Positions 1-6,932 of a stretch of 15,538 bases of DNA are shown here, piece after piece. Source of the DNA: AC-37 sp036389105 (GTDB lineage Bacteria; Actinomycetota; Thermoleophilia; Solirubrobacterales; Thermoleophilaceae); NCBI GenBank assembly GCA_036389105.1, contig DASVQK010000204.1, positions 1 to 15,538 of the forward strand, written 5' to 3'. Numbering within the stretch: the stretch's first letter is position 1; every line of letters begins with the position of its first letter. Under the pieces are notes generated by a model. That model had not been told where the DNA came from. It made no database searches and saw only the letters and a program-made list of their open reading frames with translations. The translations under genes were made by a program, and so were the position numbers.

Positions 1-1152
1 GCCGGGCACGCGGTCGATGTTGATGCCCGTCTCCGGGGCCTCGAGCAGCCTGAAGCCGTCCAGCCAGCGCGTGGACGTGTTCCAGAACGCCCCGGTGCCG
101 CGGTAGCGCCCCAGGAACAGTTCGGCGGCGCCGGCGTCGTCGCCGGCGAAGCTCGCGGCCAGCCCCGATGTCTCGTCGTTGGCCACGTCCGCCGCGTGCT
201 CGGCGCCGTCCACGGGCGCGATCGTGACGTTGGCCTCGTTGCCCTCGTCGGTGGCCCACTCGTAGCCCAGCGGGTGGTCGTGCGGCGGCAGCGACGGCCG
301 CACGCCCAGCTCGGCCAGCAGCGACTCCACCTCGGGCAGCAGCGAGTCCCATCGCTCGCGGTGCACCAGCAGCAGGTTGAGCCGGTTGCACACGCCGCGG
401 CGGTCGAGGCTCTCGCGCACCAGCGCGAGAGCCCGGTCCGGCGGGCAGCTGCGGTCCACGTACAGCACCCCGCCGCCCTCGGCGTGAGCCAGGGTCCGCG
501 TGCCGGCACGCGCGCCGAGCTCGGCCAGGTGCGCGGTGGTGGCGCCGCTGCCGCGAATGATCACGAGCGGCACGAGGTCGGGTATCGACACCAGCGCCTC
601 CGCTCCCTCGCGGTCCGGCCGGCGCACGATCTGGATCGCGTCGCCGGGCAGGCCGGCGGCCTCGAGCCCGGGCGCGATCGCCAGGTCCACGCAGGCCGTG
701 GCCGTGCGGATGGCGGCGCCGCCGGTGCGCAGCAGCCCGGCGTTGCGCGACTTGATGAGCTGCGAGGCGACGTCCACGGTCACGTTGGCGCGCGCCTCGT
801 AGTTGGCGCCCACCACGCCGATCGGGATCCGCCGCTCCTCCACGGACAGGCCGTCGTGCTCGCGGGTCTCGCCGCGCTCCTCGAGCGAGGGCATGCCCGC
901 CAGCGCGCGCACCTGCCCCGCGATGGCGGCCAGCTTGGCGTCGTCCAGCCGCAGCCGGTCGCGCAGGGCCTCGGTGATGTCCGCGGCCGCGTCGAGGTCC
1001 TCGCGGTTGGCCGCCAGGATCCGCTCGCGCTCGTCCTCCAGGCGGTCCGCGATGCCGTTCAGGGCGCCGTCGAGGGCGTCGTCGGACGCCGCCGCCATCC
1101 GGTCCACGGTGGCGCGCGCGGCCCTCGCCGCCTCTCTGACGGTCTCCAGCAC
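1..1152 (-). CDS. proA: Glutamate-5-semialdehyde dehydrogenase (gamma-glutamyl phosphate reductase), C-terminus cut by window edge
   Basis: Second step of proline biosynthesis: NADPH-dependent reduction of gamma-glutamyl phosphate to glutamate-5-semialdehyde in the cytoplasm. 384 residues are visible; the family is usually about 415-430, so only some 30-45 C-terminal residues are missing. Family landmarks read from the complement are IPIGVVGANYEARANVTVD followed by a KSRNAGLLRTGG segment, RGVCNRLNLLLV with the expected catalytic cysteine at residue 255, and AFWNTSTRWLDGF near the end. Some blocks are unusual: YEARANVT where YEARPNVT is common, and LAHAEGGGVLYVD where most homologues have a HLDGNCHVYVD-like segment. 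The GTG start at 1152 is chosen because an in-frame stop lies only four codons upstream and a TAAGAT box sits six bases before it. It is divergent from the methyltransferase-glycosyltransferase gene. Family assignment is firm; the divergent blocks suggest a less common ProA clade. Confidence 0.93.
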   Translation of the reverse strand, partial: MLETVREAARAARATVDRMAAASDDALDGALNGIADRLEDERERILAANREDLDAAADITEALRDRLRLDDAKLAAIAGQVRALAGMPSLEERGETREHDGLSVEERRIPIGVVGANYEARANVTVDVASQLIKSRNAGLLRTGGAAIRTATACVDLAIAPGLEAAGLPGDAIQIVRRPDREGAEALVSIPDLVPLVIIRGSGATTAHLAELGARAGTRTLAHAEGGGVLYVDRSCPPDRALALVRESLDRRGVCNRLNLLLVHRERWDSLLPEVESLLAELGVRPSLPPHDHPLGYEWATDEGNEANVTIAPVDGAEHAADVANDETSGLAASFAGDDAGAAELFLGRYRGTGAFWNTSTRWLDGFRLLEAPETGINIDRVPG

Positions 1153-1158
1153 GGGTGA

Positions 1159-1164
1159 ATCTTA
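1159..1164 (-). promoter_or_regulatory. Putative -10 box of proA, leaderless
   Basis: TAAGAT on the minus strand is separated by six bases from the GTG start of proA. This matches the TANNNT -10 element of actinobacterial leaderless transcripts, where transcription would start at or next to the start codon. No convincing -35 is visible. Confidence 0.5.
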
Positions 1165-1202
1165 CGGGCGCCCCCCGGCCCGAACCGCGCGGCGGCGGCC
1201 GT

Positions 1203-1208
1203 TAACCT
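1203..1208 (+). promoter_or_regulatory. Putative -10 box of the methyltransferase-glycosyltransferase gene
   Basis: TAACCT lies nine bases before the ATG at 1218, so the transcript would have a leader of zero to about three bases. It is divergent from the proA box with 38 bases between the two -10s, which makes their -35 regions (around 1180-1187) coincide. There is no clear -35 match. Confidence 0.45.
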
Positions 1209-1217
1209 GCCGCGCTC

Positions 1218-2948
1218 ATGGCGACCCCCGACACCTGCCCGATCTGCTCGGGCGCGCTCGAGCTGCGCCACCGCGGCACCGCGCCCGCCCTGCGCCCGGA
1301 CTCGCTCTCGCCCACCAATCACCGCACCGGTGAGCACGGCGACCTGTACGGGTGCCTGGAGTGCGGCACCGTGCACCAGCCCGCGCTGCCGCCCGGGGCG
1401 GAGCTGGCCGACCTCTACCGCGAGATGCGCGACGACGCCTACCTGGCCGAGGAGGCGGGCAGGCGGCGCACGGCCGGCCGCCTGCTGGACTCGATCGCCC
1501 GCTACGTGCCCGCGGGGCGTCTGCTGGACGTGGGCTGCGGCCACGGCCTCCTGCTGGACGAGGCGCGCCGGCGCGGCTACGAGGTCGAGGGCGTGGAGCT
1601 GTCCGGCAGCGCGGCCGCGTACGCGCGCGAGGTGCTGGGGCTCCACGTGCGGGAGCTGCCGCTGGCCGAGCTCGAGCCCGAGGGCGAGGGCTACGCGGCG
1701 ATCGTGATGGCCGACGTGCTGGAGCACCTGGACGACCCCGTGGACGCCATCCGCCGCTGCCGCGACCTGCTGCGGCCCGGCGGGGTGCTGTGCGTGGTCA
1801 CGCCCGACCCGTCGTCGCCCACGGCCCGCCTGGCCGGCGCCCGCTGGTGGGCCCTCCTGCCGGCGCACACGTTCCTGATCCCGCGCCTCACGCTGCGCGA
1901 GCTGATCGCGGCGGAGGGGCTCGTGATCTCGGACGACGTCCCGTTCGTGCGCTCGTTCTCGGCGCGCTACTGGCTGGCCGGGCTGGCCGAGCGCGGCGGC
2001 GCGCTGGCGACGGCCATCGGGGCCGCGCGGCGCGCGCTGCCCGCCGGGGCCGGCCTGTCCCTGTCGCTGGGAGACGAGCGCGTCGTGATCGCCCACCGCG
2101 TGGAGGTGCTGCGCTCGCCGCGGCCGCTGGTCCGCCCGCGCGGCGGCGACAGCGAGGTGCACGTCGTGCTGCCCGCCTACAACGCCGAGAGCACGATCCC
2201 CCAGGTGGCGCGCGACATGCCGGTGGAGGCGGCCGACCGCGCCCTGCTGGTGGACGACGCGAGCCGCGACCAGACGGTGGCCGTGGCGCTCCAGTCCGGC
2301 TTCGACGCCATCGCCCACCCGGCCAACCGCGGCTACGGCGCCAACCAGAAGACCTGCTACGTGCGCGCCGTCCGCGACGGCGCCGACGTGGTGGTGATGG
2401 TGCACGCCGACAACCAGTACGACCCCGCGCTGGTGGCCGACATGGTGGCGCCGATCGAGCACGGCGAGGCCGACGTGGTGATCGGCTCGCGGCTCCTGGA
2501 GGACGAGACGATCGCGGGCGGCATGCCGCGGTGGAAGTGGCTGGGCAACCGCGCGCTGACGTGGATCGAGAACCGCGCGTTCCGCCGCGGCTACTCCGAG
2601 TACCACACCGGCTACCGCGCGTTCTCCGCCGAGTTCCTGCGCTCGATCCCGTTCGCCCGCGACAGCGACGGCTTCGTGTTCGACCAGGAGATGTTCGCCC
2701 AGATCGTGGCCCGCGGGGCGCGCGTGGTGGAGCTGCCGATCCCCACCCGCTACTTCCTGGAGGCGTCCAGCGTCTCCTTCCGCGCCAGCGTGGAGTACGG
2801 GCTGCGCACGCTGGCGGTGCTGGCGCGCTACCGGCTGGACGAGAGCGGGCGGCTGCGCTGGCCGCTCCTGCGCCGCCCCGCGGCGCGGCTCGAGCCGTGG
2901 GACCGAGCGCCGGACGAGGTTCGACAGGTTGTCGATTCCCGGCCCTGA
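1218..2948 (+). CDS. Bifunctional zinc-ribbon SAM-dependent methyltransferase / family 2 glycosyltransferase (DPM-like)
   Basis: 576 residues with two enzymes in one chain. Residues 7-49 hold a CxxC (7, 10) and a second CxxC (46, 49), the zinc-binding pattern seen at the N-terminus of several sugar-type methyltransferases. Residues about 98-240 form a class I SAM domain with motif I LLDVGCGHG (102-110) and ADVLEHLDDP after it. Residues about 314-540 are a GT-A family 2 domain: VVLPAYNAE (316), VDDASRDQT (345), HPANRGYGANQKTC, then an ADNQYDP metal-site segment (397-403) and SRLLEDE. The closest type for this half is the dolichol/polyprenyl-phosphate sugar synthase group, so a polyprenyl-phosphate-sugar product is plausible (inference). 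No membrane segment is obvious. Such fusions are known in databases; the substrates are not apparent here. It is a single gene with its own promoter, in a surface-glycan neighbourhood. Confidence 0.88.
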   Translation: MATPDTCPICSGALELRHRGTAPALRPDSLSPTNHRTGEHGDLYGCLECGTVHQPALPPGAELADLYREMRDDAYLAEEAGRRRTAGRLLDSIARYVPAGRLLDVGCGHGLLLDEARRRGYEVEGVELSGSAAAYAREVLGLHVRELPLAELEPEGEGYAAIVMADVLEHLDDPVDAIRRCRDLLRPGGVLCVVTPDPSSPTARLAGARWWALLPAHTFLIPRLTLRELIAAEGLVISDDVPFVRSFSARYWLAGLAERGGALATAIGAARRALPAGAGLSLSLGDERVVIAHRVEVLRSPRPLVRPRGGDSEVHVVLPAYNAESTIPQVARDMPVEAADRALLVDDASRDQTVAVALQSGFDAIAHPANRGYGANQKTCYVRAVRDGADVVVMVHADNQYDPALVADMVAPIEHGEADVVIGSRLLEDETIAGGMPRWKWLGNRALTWIENRAFRRGYSEYHTGYRAFSAEFLRSIPFARDSDGFVFDQEMFAQIVARGARVVELPIPTRYFLEASSVSFRASVEYGLRTLAVLARYRLDESGRLRWPLLRRPAARLEPWDRAPDEVRQVVDSRP

Positions 2949-2967
2949 ATCTTCGGCCGGCTGTCCA

Positions 2968-2996
2968 ATGACTCAGGCGGGGCGCGCGCTTAGCCT
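2968..2996 (+). promoter_or_regulatory. Putative -35/-10 promoter of the first S51 peptidase gene
   Basis: ATGACT (2968-2973) resembles a TTGACA-type -35, followed by a 17-base spacer and TAGCCT (2991-2996). The ATG at 3003 comes six bases later, predicting a leaderless or near-leaderless transcript for the two-gene unit. It is the best two-part promoter match in the window and lies in the 54-base gap after the preceding gene. Confidence 0.5.
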
Positions 2997-3002
2997 CGAC
3001 CG

Positions 3003-3761
3003 ATGGACGCGGTGCGCCCGCAGATCGTGGCGTTCGGGGGCGGGGGCTTCTCGATGGAGGCCGGCAACGCGCTGCTGGACGACTACGTCGTCGGCCTGGC
3101 CCAGCGGCCGCGGCCCAGGGTCTGCTTCCTTCCCACCGCCAGCGGCGACGCCGACCACTACGTAACCCGCTTCTACCGCGCCTTCGACGCGAGTCGCTGC
3201 GAGCCCTCGCACGTGTCCCTGTTCCGGCGCGACCCGGGCGTGGCGGACGTGCGCGAGCACCTGCTCACCCGCGACGTGATCTACGTGGGGGGCGGCAGCG
3301 TGGTCAGCCTGCTGGGCACCTGGCGCGCGCACGGCCTCGACACGGTGCTGCGGGAGGCGTGGCGGTCGGGCGTGATCCTGTGCGGGCTCAGCGCCGGCTC
3401 CCTGTGCTGGTTCGAGAAGGGCGTCACGGCCTTCCACGGCCCGCCGGTGGCGGTGGACGGGCTGGGCTTCCTGCCCTGGAGCAACTGCGTTCACTTCGAC
3501 GCCGACCGCGGCGCCGCCTACCGGCGGATGCTGGCCGAGGGGATGTGCCAGGGGTACGCGGCCGAGGACGGCGCCGCGCTCCACTTCGCCGGCGAGCGGC
3601 TGCTGCGGGTGGTCAGCTCGCGACCCGAGGCGCGCGCACACCGGATGTGCGTGTCCGGAGGGCGGGTGGTGCGGCGCGCGCTTGCGTCCACGTACCTGGG
3701 CGCCGGGGCTCCCGTGCCCGGGTCGCCCGGCCGAGGCCGGCTGCACGTCGTGGCGGCGTGA
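3003..3761 (+). CDS. Peptidase E-like serine hydrolase, family S51 (first of tandem pair)
   Basis: 252 residues, about the usual length for the family. The fold is the class I glutamine-amidotransferase-like type, and known members are alpha-aspartyl dipeptidase (PepE) and cyanophycinase. Seen here: an N-terminal VAFGGGGFS strand-loop (9-17), FLPTASGD (42-49), IYVGGGSVVSLL (93-104), the nucleophile elbow GLSAGS with Ser130, and VHFD with His164. The Ser-to-His spacing of 34 is similar to the 37 in E. coli PepE (Ser120/His157). No signal peptide or membrane segment is visible, so it is probably cytoplasmic. The neighbouring downstream gene is a paralogue whose GTG overlaps this stop. Substrate cannot be read from sequence: short Asp-containing peptides are the textbook guess. 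ATG at 3003 is supported by the TAGCCT box and by the conserved N-terminal strand starting a few residues later. Confidence 0.85.
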   Translation: MDAVRPQIVAFGGGGFSMEAGNALLDDYVVGLAQRPRPRVCFLPTASGDADHYVTRFYRAFDASRCEPSHVSLFRRDPGVADVREHLLTRDVIYVGGGSVVSLLGTWRAHGLDTVLREAWRSGVILCGLSAGSLCWFEKGVTAFHGPPVAVDGLGFLPWSNCVHFDADRGAAYRRMLAEGMCQGYAAEDGAALHFAGERLLRVVSSRPEARAHRMCVSGGRVVRRALASTYLGAGAPVPGSPGRGRLHVVAA

Positions 3762-4606
3762 CCGCCCGCCGCGCGACCGAGCGCCGCCGGATCTTCGCGA
3801 TGGGCGGCGGCGGCTTCGGCAGCCCGCCGGGGGACCCGGCCCTGGACGAGTTCGTGCTGGAGATCGCGGACGCGGCGCGCCCGCGCATCTGCCTGCTGCC
3901 CACCGCGAGCGGCGATCCGGAGGAGCAGATCCGCCGCTTCTACTCGGCCTACCGCGACCTGCCGTGCGAGCCCACGCACCTGTCGCTCTTCCGCCTGGGA
4001 ACGCAGCCGGTGGACCTGCGCGACCACGTCCTGGGCCAGGACATCGTTTACGTGGGCGGCGGCAGCCTGCTCAACCTGCTGGCCGTCTGGCGGGCCCACG
4101 GGCTCGACGTCGTCCTGCGCGAGGCGTGGCTGCGCGGCGTCGTCCTGTGCGGGATCAGCGCGGGCGCGATGTGCTGGTTCGAGGCCGGCGTGACCAAGTC
4201 GTTCGGGGCGCCGCGCGCGGTTCCCGCCCTGGGCTTCCTGCGCGGGAGCAGCTCGGTGCACCACGGCGCGGAGCACGATCGCGGCCGCTGCTACGCGGCG
4301 GCGGTGGCGGCGGGCTCGGTGCCGCCCGGCCTGGCCGTGGACGACGGGGCCGGGGTGCTGTTCGAGGGCATGGAGCTGAGCTCGGCGGTCACGGCGCGGC
4401 CCGGGGCGGCCGCCTACTGGGTGGGCAGGCTGGACGGCACGGTCGTCCAGCGGCCGCTGGCCATGTCGCTCCTGCGCTCCGAGCGCGAGTCCGAGCGCGA
4501 TCCGAACACGCCGCTGTCGATCGCCGAGTTCCGCGAGCTGCGCCGCGCACGCGGGAGGCCCAACCGCCTGGGCAGCTACAGCGCCGAGTCCGAGGCGCCC
4601 TGGTAG
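3758..4606 (+). CDS. Peptidase E-like serine hydrolase, family S51 (second of tandem pair, with C-terminal extension)
   Basis: 282 residues from the GTG at 3758, which overlaps the previous stop as GTGA, so translation is probably coupled. The in-frame ATG at 3800 is a poor alternative because it falls inside the first conserved strand (FAMGGGGF, 13-20). Family motifs: LLPTASGD (46-53), IVYVGGGSLLNLL (96-108), nucleophile elbow GISAGAMCW with Ser134, and SVHHG with His168. The Ser-His spacing of 34 equals that of its neighbour, and the two proteins look roughly half identical by eye, including the shared WRAHGLD and LREAW segments. Unlike its neighbour it ends in about 40 extra residues, hydrophilic and rich in Arg, Glu and Ser (240-282). 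The 3' end overlaps the convergent glycosyltransferase gene by 31 bases. The pair may form a heterodimer or have split substrates (inference). Confidence 0.83.
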   Translation: MTARRATERRRIFAMGGGGFGSPPGDPALDEFVLEIADAARPRICLLPTASGDPEEQIRRFYSAYRDLPCEPTHLSLFRLGTQPVDLRDHVLGQDIVYVGGGSLLNLLAVWRAHGLDVVLREAWLRGVVLCGISAGAMCWFEAGVTKSFGAPRAVPALGFLRGSSSVHHGAEHDRGRCYAAAVAAGSVPPGLAVDDGAGVLFEGMELSSAVTARPGAAAYWVGRLDGTVVQRPLAMSLLRSERESERDPNTPLSIAEFRELRRARGRPNRLGSYSAESEAPW

Positions 4607-5424
4607 CCCCTGGCGAACGCGCGCGCGCCGCGGTACTCGTCCAGGCGGTCGTCCAGCCGGCGGTAGCCCAGCCGCGACAGCGCCGCGACCCCGGCCGCCT
4701 TCGCGTGCCCGACGGCGCGCATCCGCGGCGGCGGCTCGCGCAGCTCGGGCCACTTGCGGTGCAGCAGGGCCGCGGCGGCGCCCGCCTGCTCCATCCGCCG
4801 CTCCGTGCGCCGCGGCGTCTCCTCGCGCAGGTGGTGGCCCAGCGCCAGCGGGTCGTAGCGCAGCCGCAGCCCGCGGCGGCTGAGGCGGAACCCCAGCTCC
4901 GTGTCCTCGTAGATCGGCAGCTGCTCGTCGAACGGCTCCAGGAACTCGCGCTTGAGCGAGCAGTTGGCCGTGTAGAGGTGGTCGAACGACACGTCGTCGG
5001 GGTCGCCGATCGTGTCGAAGGAGAACAGCGGCCCGCCGCGCTCCAGCCAGCGCATGTGCCGCGTGATCTCGAGCTCCGGCGCCCAGGTCACGTGGCCGAG
5101 CAGCGCCTCGTGCGGCTCCGGCAGGCGCTCGTGGTGGCGCGCGTGGCGCTCCACCAGCCCCGGCTGCGCCAGCACGTCGTCGTCCAGGAAGAGCACGATG
5201 TCGCCGCTCGCCGCCTCCAGGCCGGCGTTCTTGGCGGCCGAGCGGCCGCCGTGCCGGCGGCGTACGACGCGGGCCCACGGGCGCTCGGCCAGCACGGCGG
5301 CGGTGGCGTCGGTGGAGCCGTCGTCCACCACCACCACCTCGTCCGGCTCCTGGGCGGCCAGCGCGTCCAGGCAGCGCGCCAGCACCGGCGCGCGGTTGTG
5401 CGTCGGGATCACGGCGGACAGCAC
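4576..5424 (-). CDS. Family 2 glycosyltransferase (GT-A fold)
   Basis: 282 residues. It transfers a sugar from a nucleotide donor, probably to a growing surface glycan on the cytoplasmic side. GT2 signatures: VIPTHNRAP (5-13), VVVDDGSTDATA (31-42), RSAAKNAGLEAASGD (61-75), FLDDD metal-site triplet (D81-D83), NCSLKREFLEPFDE (154-167) and the catalytic-base type segment IYEDTELGFRL (171-181). The N-terminus is tight: the GTG at 5424 places the first beta strand almost at once, and the upstream flippase stop at 5433 leaves only eight bases. No Shine-Dalgarno sequence is visible, so translational coupling to the flippase is likely. It is the last gene of a two-gene minus-strand operon and overlaps the convergent S51 gene at its 3' end. 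Sugar and acceptor are unknown. Confidence 0.85.
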   Translation of the reverse strand: MLSAVIPTHNRAPVLARCLDALAAQEPDEVVVVDDGSTDATAAVLAERPWARVVRRRHGGRSAAKNAGLEAASGDIVLFLDDDVLAQPGLVERHARHHERLPEPHEALLGHVTWAPELEITRHMRWLERGGPLFSFDTIGDPDDVSFDHLYTANCSLKREFLEPFDEQLPIYEDTELGFRLSRRGLRLRYDPLALGHHLREETPRRTERRMEQAGAAAALLHRKWPELREPPPRMRAVGHAKAAGVAALSRLGYRRLDDRLDEYRGARAFARGYQGASDSAL

Positions 5425-5432
5425 GCTCAGAC

Positions 5433-6905
5433 TCAGGCGGGCTCGGCCAGCGGCGGGCGCATGTCGCGGCGCAGATCGCGGATCAGCCTGCGCTCGCCCC
5501 TCGCGGTGGCCGTCGCGTAGGCCGCCGCGAACAGCGCCAGCTCGGCCGCGGCCTGGAGCGGTCCGCGGTGCCCGCCCAAGAGCGCGAGGCGCAGCGCGAG
5601 CGGCGCGGCAGCCGCCGCCACCACCGGCCACAGCGCCCGCGCGGCCAGCGGCGCCAACCGCACGCCCGGTAGGAGCCGGCGCACGAAGTACGCGCGGACC
5701 GCGAGCACGCACACCGACGAGAACGCGATGGCGATCACGTAGGCGGTCGGCCCCCAGGCGAGCAGCGCCGGCAGGGCCACGAGCGCGAAGACCGCCAGCG
5801 CCACCACGGCCTCGAGCGCGGGCGGCCGCGGACGCCCCATCCCGCGCGCGAACGCGATCCACCCGAAGCCGAGCTGGTAGAGCCCGGCCGCCACCCCGAG
5901 CCCCTGGAGGAGCACCACCGCGCCGCGCCACTCCTCGCCCAGCAGGAACGTGACCAGGTCGGGGGCGAACAGCACGAACAGCGCGGCCAGCCCGAGCGAC
6001 CACACCGCGGTGGCCCGCACGGAGGAGACGAACATCCGCTCGAGCGTGGCCGTCCTGTCGCGCACGGCGCAGATGGCCGGGTAGATGGCGGGCGAGACGA
6101 TCTGGTCAGCGCGGTCGGCGTAGCGCGTGAGCGCCACGGCAAGCGACACGAACCCCGCCGCCGCCAGGCCGCGGTCGAGCTTCCAGGCCAGGATCTGGCC
6201 CTGCGACGCGATCAGGCCGCCCGCCGTGACCACGAAGATCGGCCAGGAGAACATGAAGTAGCGCCGCGCCGCGGCCCTGTCGAAGCGCAGCCGGAGCCGG
6301 TAGGGCGACAGCCGGACGGCCATGATCACCGCCGCCGCGTTGCCGGCGAAGGCGCCGATGACCAGCGACCACACGCCGGCGCCGGCCAGCGCCAGCGGGA
6401 CGGTGACCAGGAAGGTGACGACCGGGACGATGGCCTGGAGGCTGCGCTGGCGCAGGAAGTCCATGCGGCGGAAGAAGATCCACAGCGGCGCCTGGAGCGC
6501 GAACGCGAGCGGCAGGTACGCCAGCGCCAGCGTGAGCGGCAGCAGGCGGGGCTCGTTGTAGGCGGCGGCGACGATCGGCGCGGCCGCCGCGATGAGCAGC
6601 GCGAACAGCGCGGACAGGCCCAGCTCGAGGGTGAACGCGAGCTGGAACTCGCGCTCCTGGTCGGCCTCGTCCTGCTGCACGTACGCCTCGTCGATACCCA
6701 CGCGCTTGAGGGCGATGAGCGTGATGACGGTGATCGACACGATCCCGTAGAGCCCCACCTCGCGCGGGCCGAGGACGCGCGCCACGATCAGGCCCTGGGC
6801 GAGCGCCGCCGCCTCCACGATCACGAGGAAGACCGCGTTGATCCCCACCCCGCGAACGGTGCGGGAGCGCAGCTCGCCGATCTCGAACGGCAGCCGCTCG
6901 CTCAC
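5433..6905 (-). CDS. Polysaccharide flippase (Wzx/RfbX-like, MOP superfamily)
   Basis: 490 residues, integral membrane protein expected to flip a lipid-linked oligosaccharide across the cytoplasmic membrane. Evidence: many evenly spaced hydrophobic segments (roughly a dozen or more) from about residue 20 onward and the typical family opening RGVGINAVFLVIVEAAALAQ followed by ARVLGPREVGLYGIVS (42-57), plus a polar amphipathic stretch DEAYVQQDEADQEREFQLAF (72-91) before the next helices. The C-terminus is basic (RGERRLIRDLRRDMR). The GTG at 6905 has a TACCTT box seven bases upstream. It is the first gene of an operon with the GT2 gene eight bases downstream, and is divergent from the GT-C gene at 6933. 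Its length is longer than the second flippase in the window. Substrate unknown. Confidence 0.85.
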   Translation of the reverse strand: MSERLPFEIGELRSRTVRGVGINAVFLVIVEAAALAQGLIVARVLGPREVGLYGIVSITVITLIALKRVGIDEAYVQQDEADQEREFQLAFTLELGLSALFALLIAAAAPIVAAAYNEPRLLPLTLALAYLPLAFALQAPLWIFFRRMDFLRQRSLQAIVPVVTFLVTVPLALAGAGVWSLVIGAFAGNAAAVIMAVRLSPYRLRLRFDRAAARRYFMFSWPIFVVTAGGLIASQGQILAWKLDRGLAAAGFVSLAVALTRYADRADQIVSPAIYPAICAVRDRTATLERMFVSSVRATAVWSLGLAALFVLFAPDLVTFLLGEEWRGAVVLLQGLGVAAGLYQLGFGWIAFARGMGRPRPPALEAVVALAVFALVALPALLAWGPTAYVIAIAFSSVCVLAVRAYFVRRLLPGVRLAPLAARALWPVVAAAAAPLALRLALLGGHRGPLQAAAELALFAAAYATATARGERRLIRDLRRDMRPPLAEPA

Positions 6906-6912
6906 GCCGGGC

Positions 6913-6918
6913 AAGGTA
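6913..6918 (-). promoter_or_regulatory. Putative -10 box of flippase/GT2 operon
   Basis: TACCTT on the minus strand, seven bases before the GTG at 6905. Any -35 would lie inside the start of the divergent GT-C gene; none is convincing. The box is only one base away from the oppositely oriented box at 6920-6925. Confidence 0.45.
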
Positions 6919-6919
6919 C

Positions 6920-6925
6920 TACGGT
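6920..6925 (+). promoter_or_regulatory. Putative -10 box of the GT-C/GT-C/GT4 operon
   Basis: TACGGT, seven bases before the GTG at 6933. This supports 6933 over the in-frame GTG at 6924, which falls within the box. Any -35 would lie in the opposite gene's first codons; none is convincing. Confidence 0.42.
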
Positions 6926-6932
6926 GCCCAGC

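Noticed and set aside
196..1333. Plus-strand frames opposite proA.
   Set aside because: Antisense shadows; Ser/Arg/Ala-rich with no family motifs, while the complement is a clear ProA.
1059..2606. 515-codon minus-strand frame with His runs opposite the methyltransferase-glycosyltransferase.
   Set aside because: No recognisable domain; His/Gly/Arg-rich shadow of the GT2 and methyltransferase coding strand.
3682..5520. 612-codon plus-strand frame running across the S51 end and opposite the GT2 gene.
   Set aside because: Different frame from the S51 gene, Arg/Pro/Gly-rich composition, no motif; the overlapping real genes explain the region.
6924..6926. GTG at 6924 as the start of the GT-C gene.
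   Set aside because: It falls inside the TACGGT box and lacks a ribosome site; the GTG at 6933 fits the spacing seen at other starts. Kept as a possible alternative.
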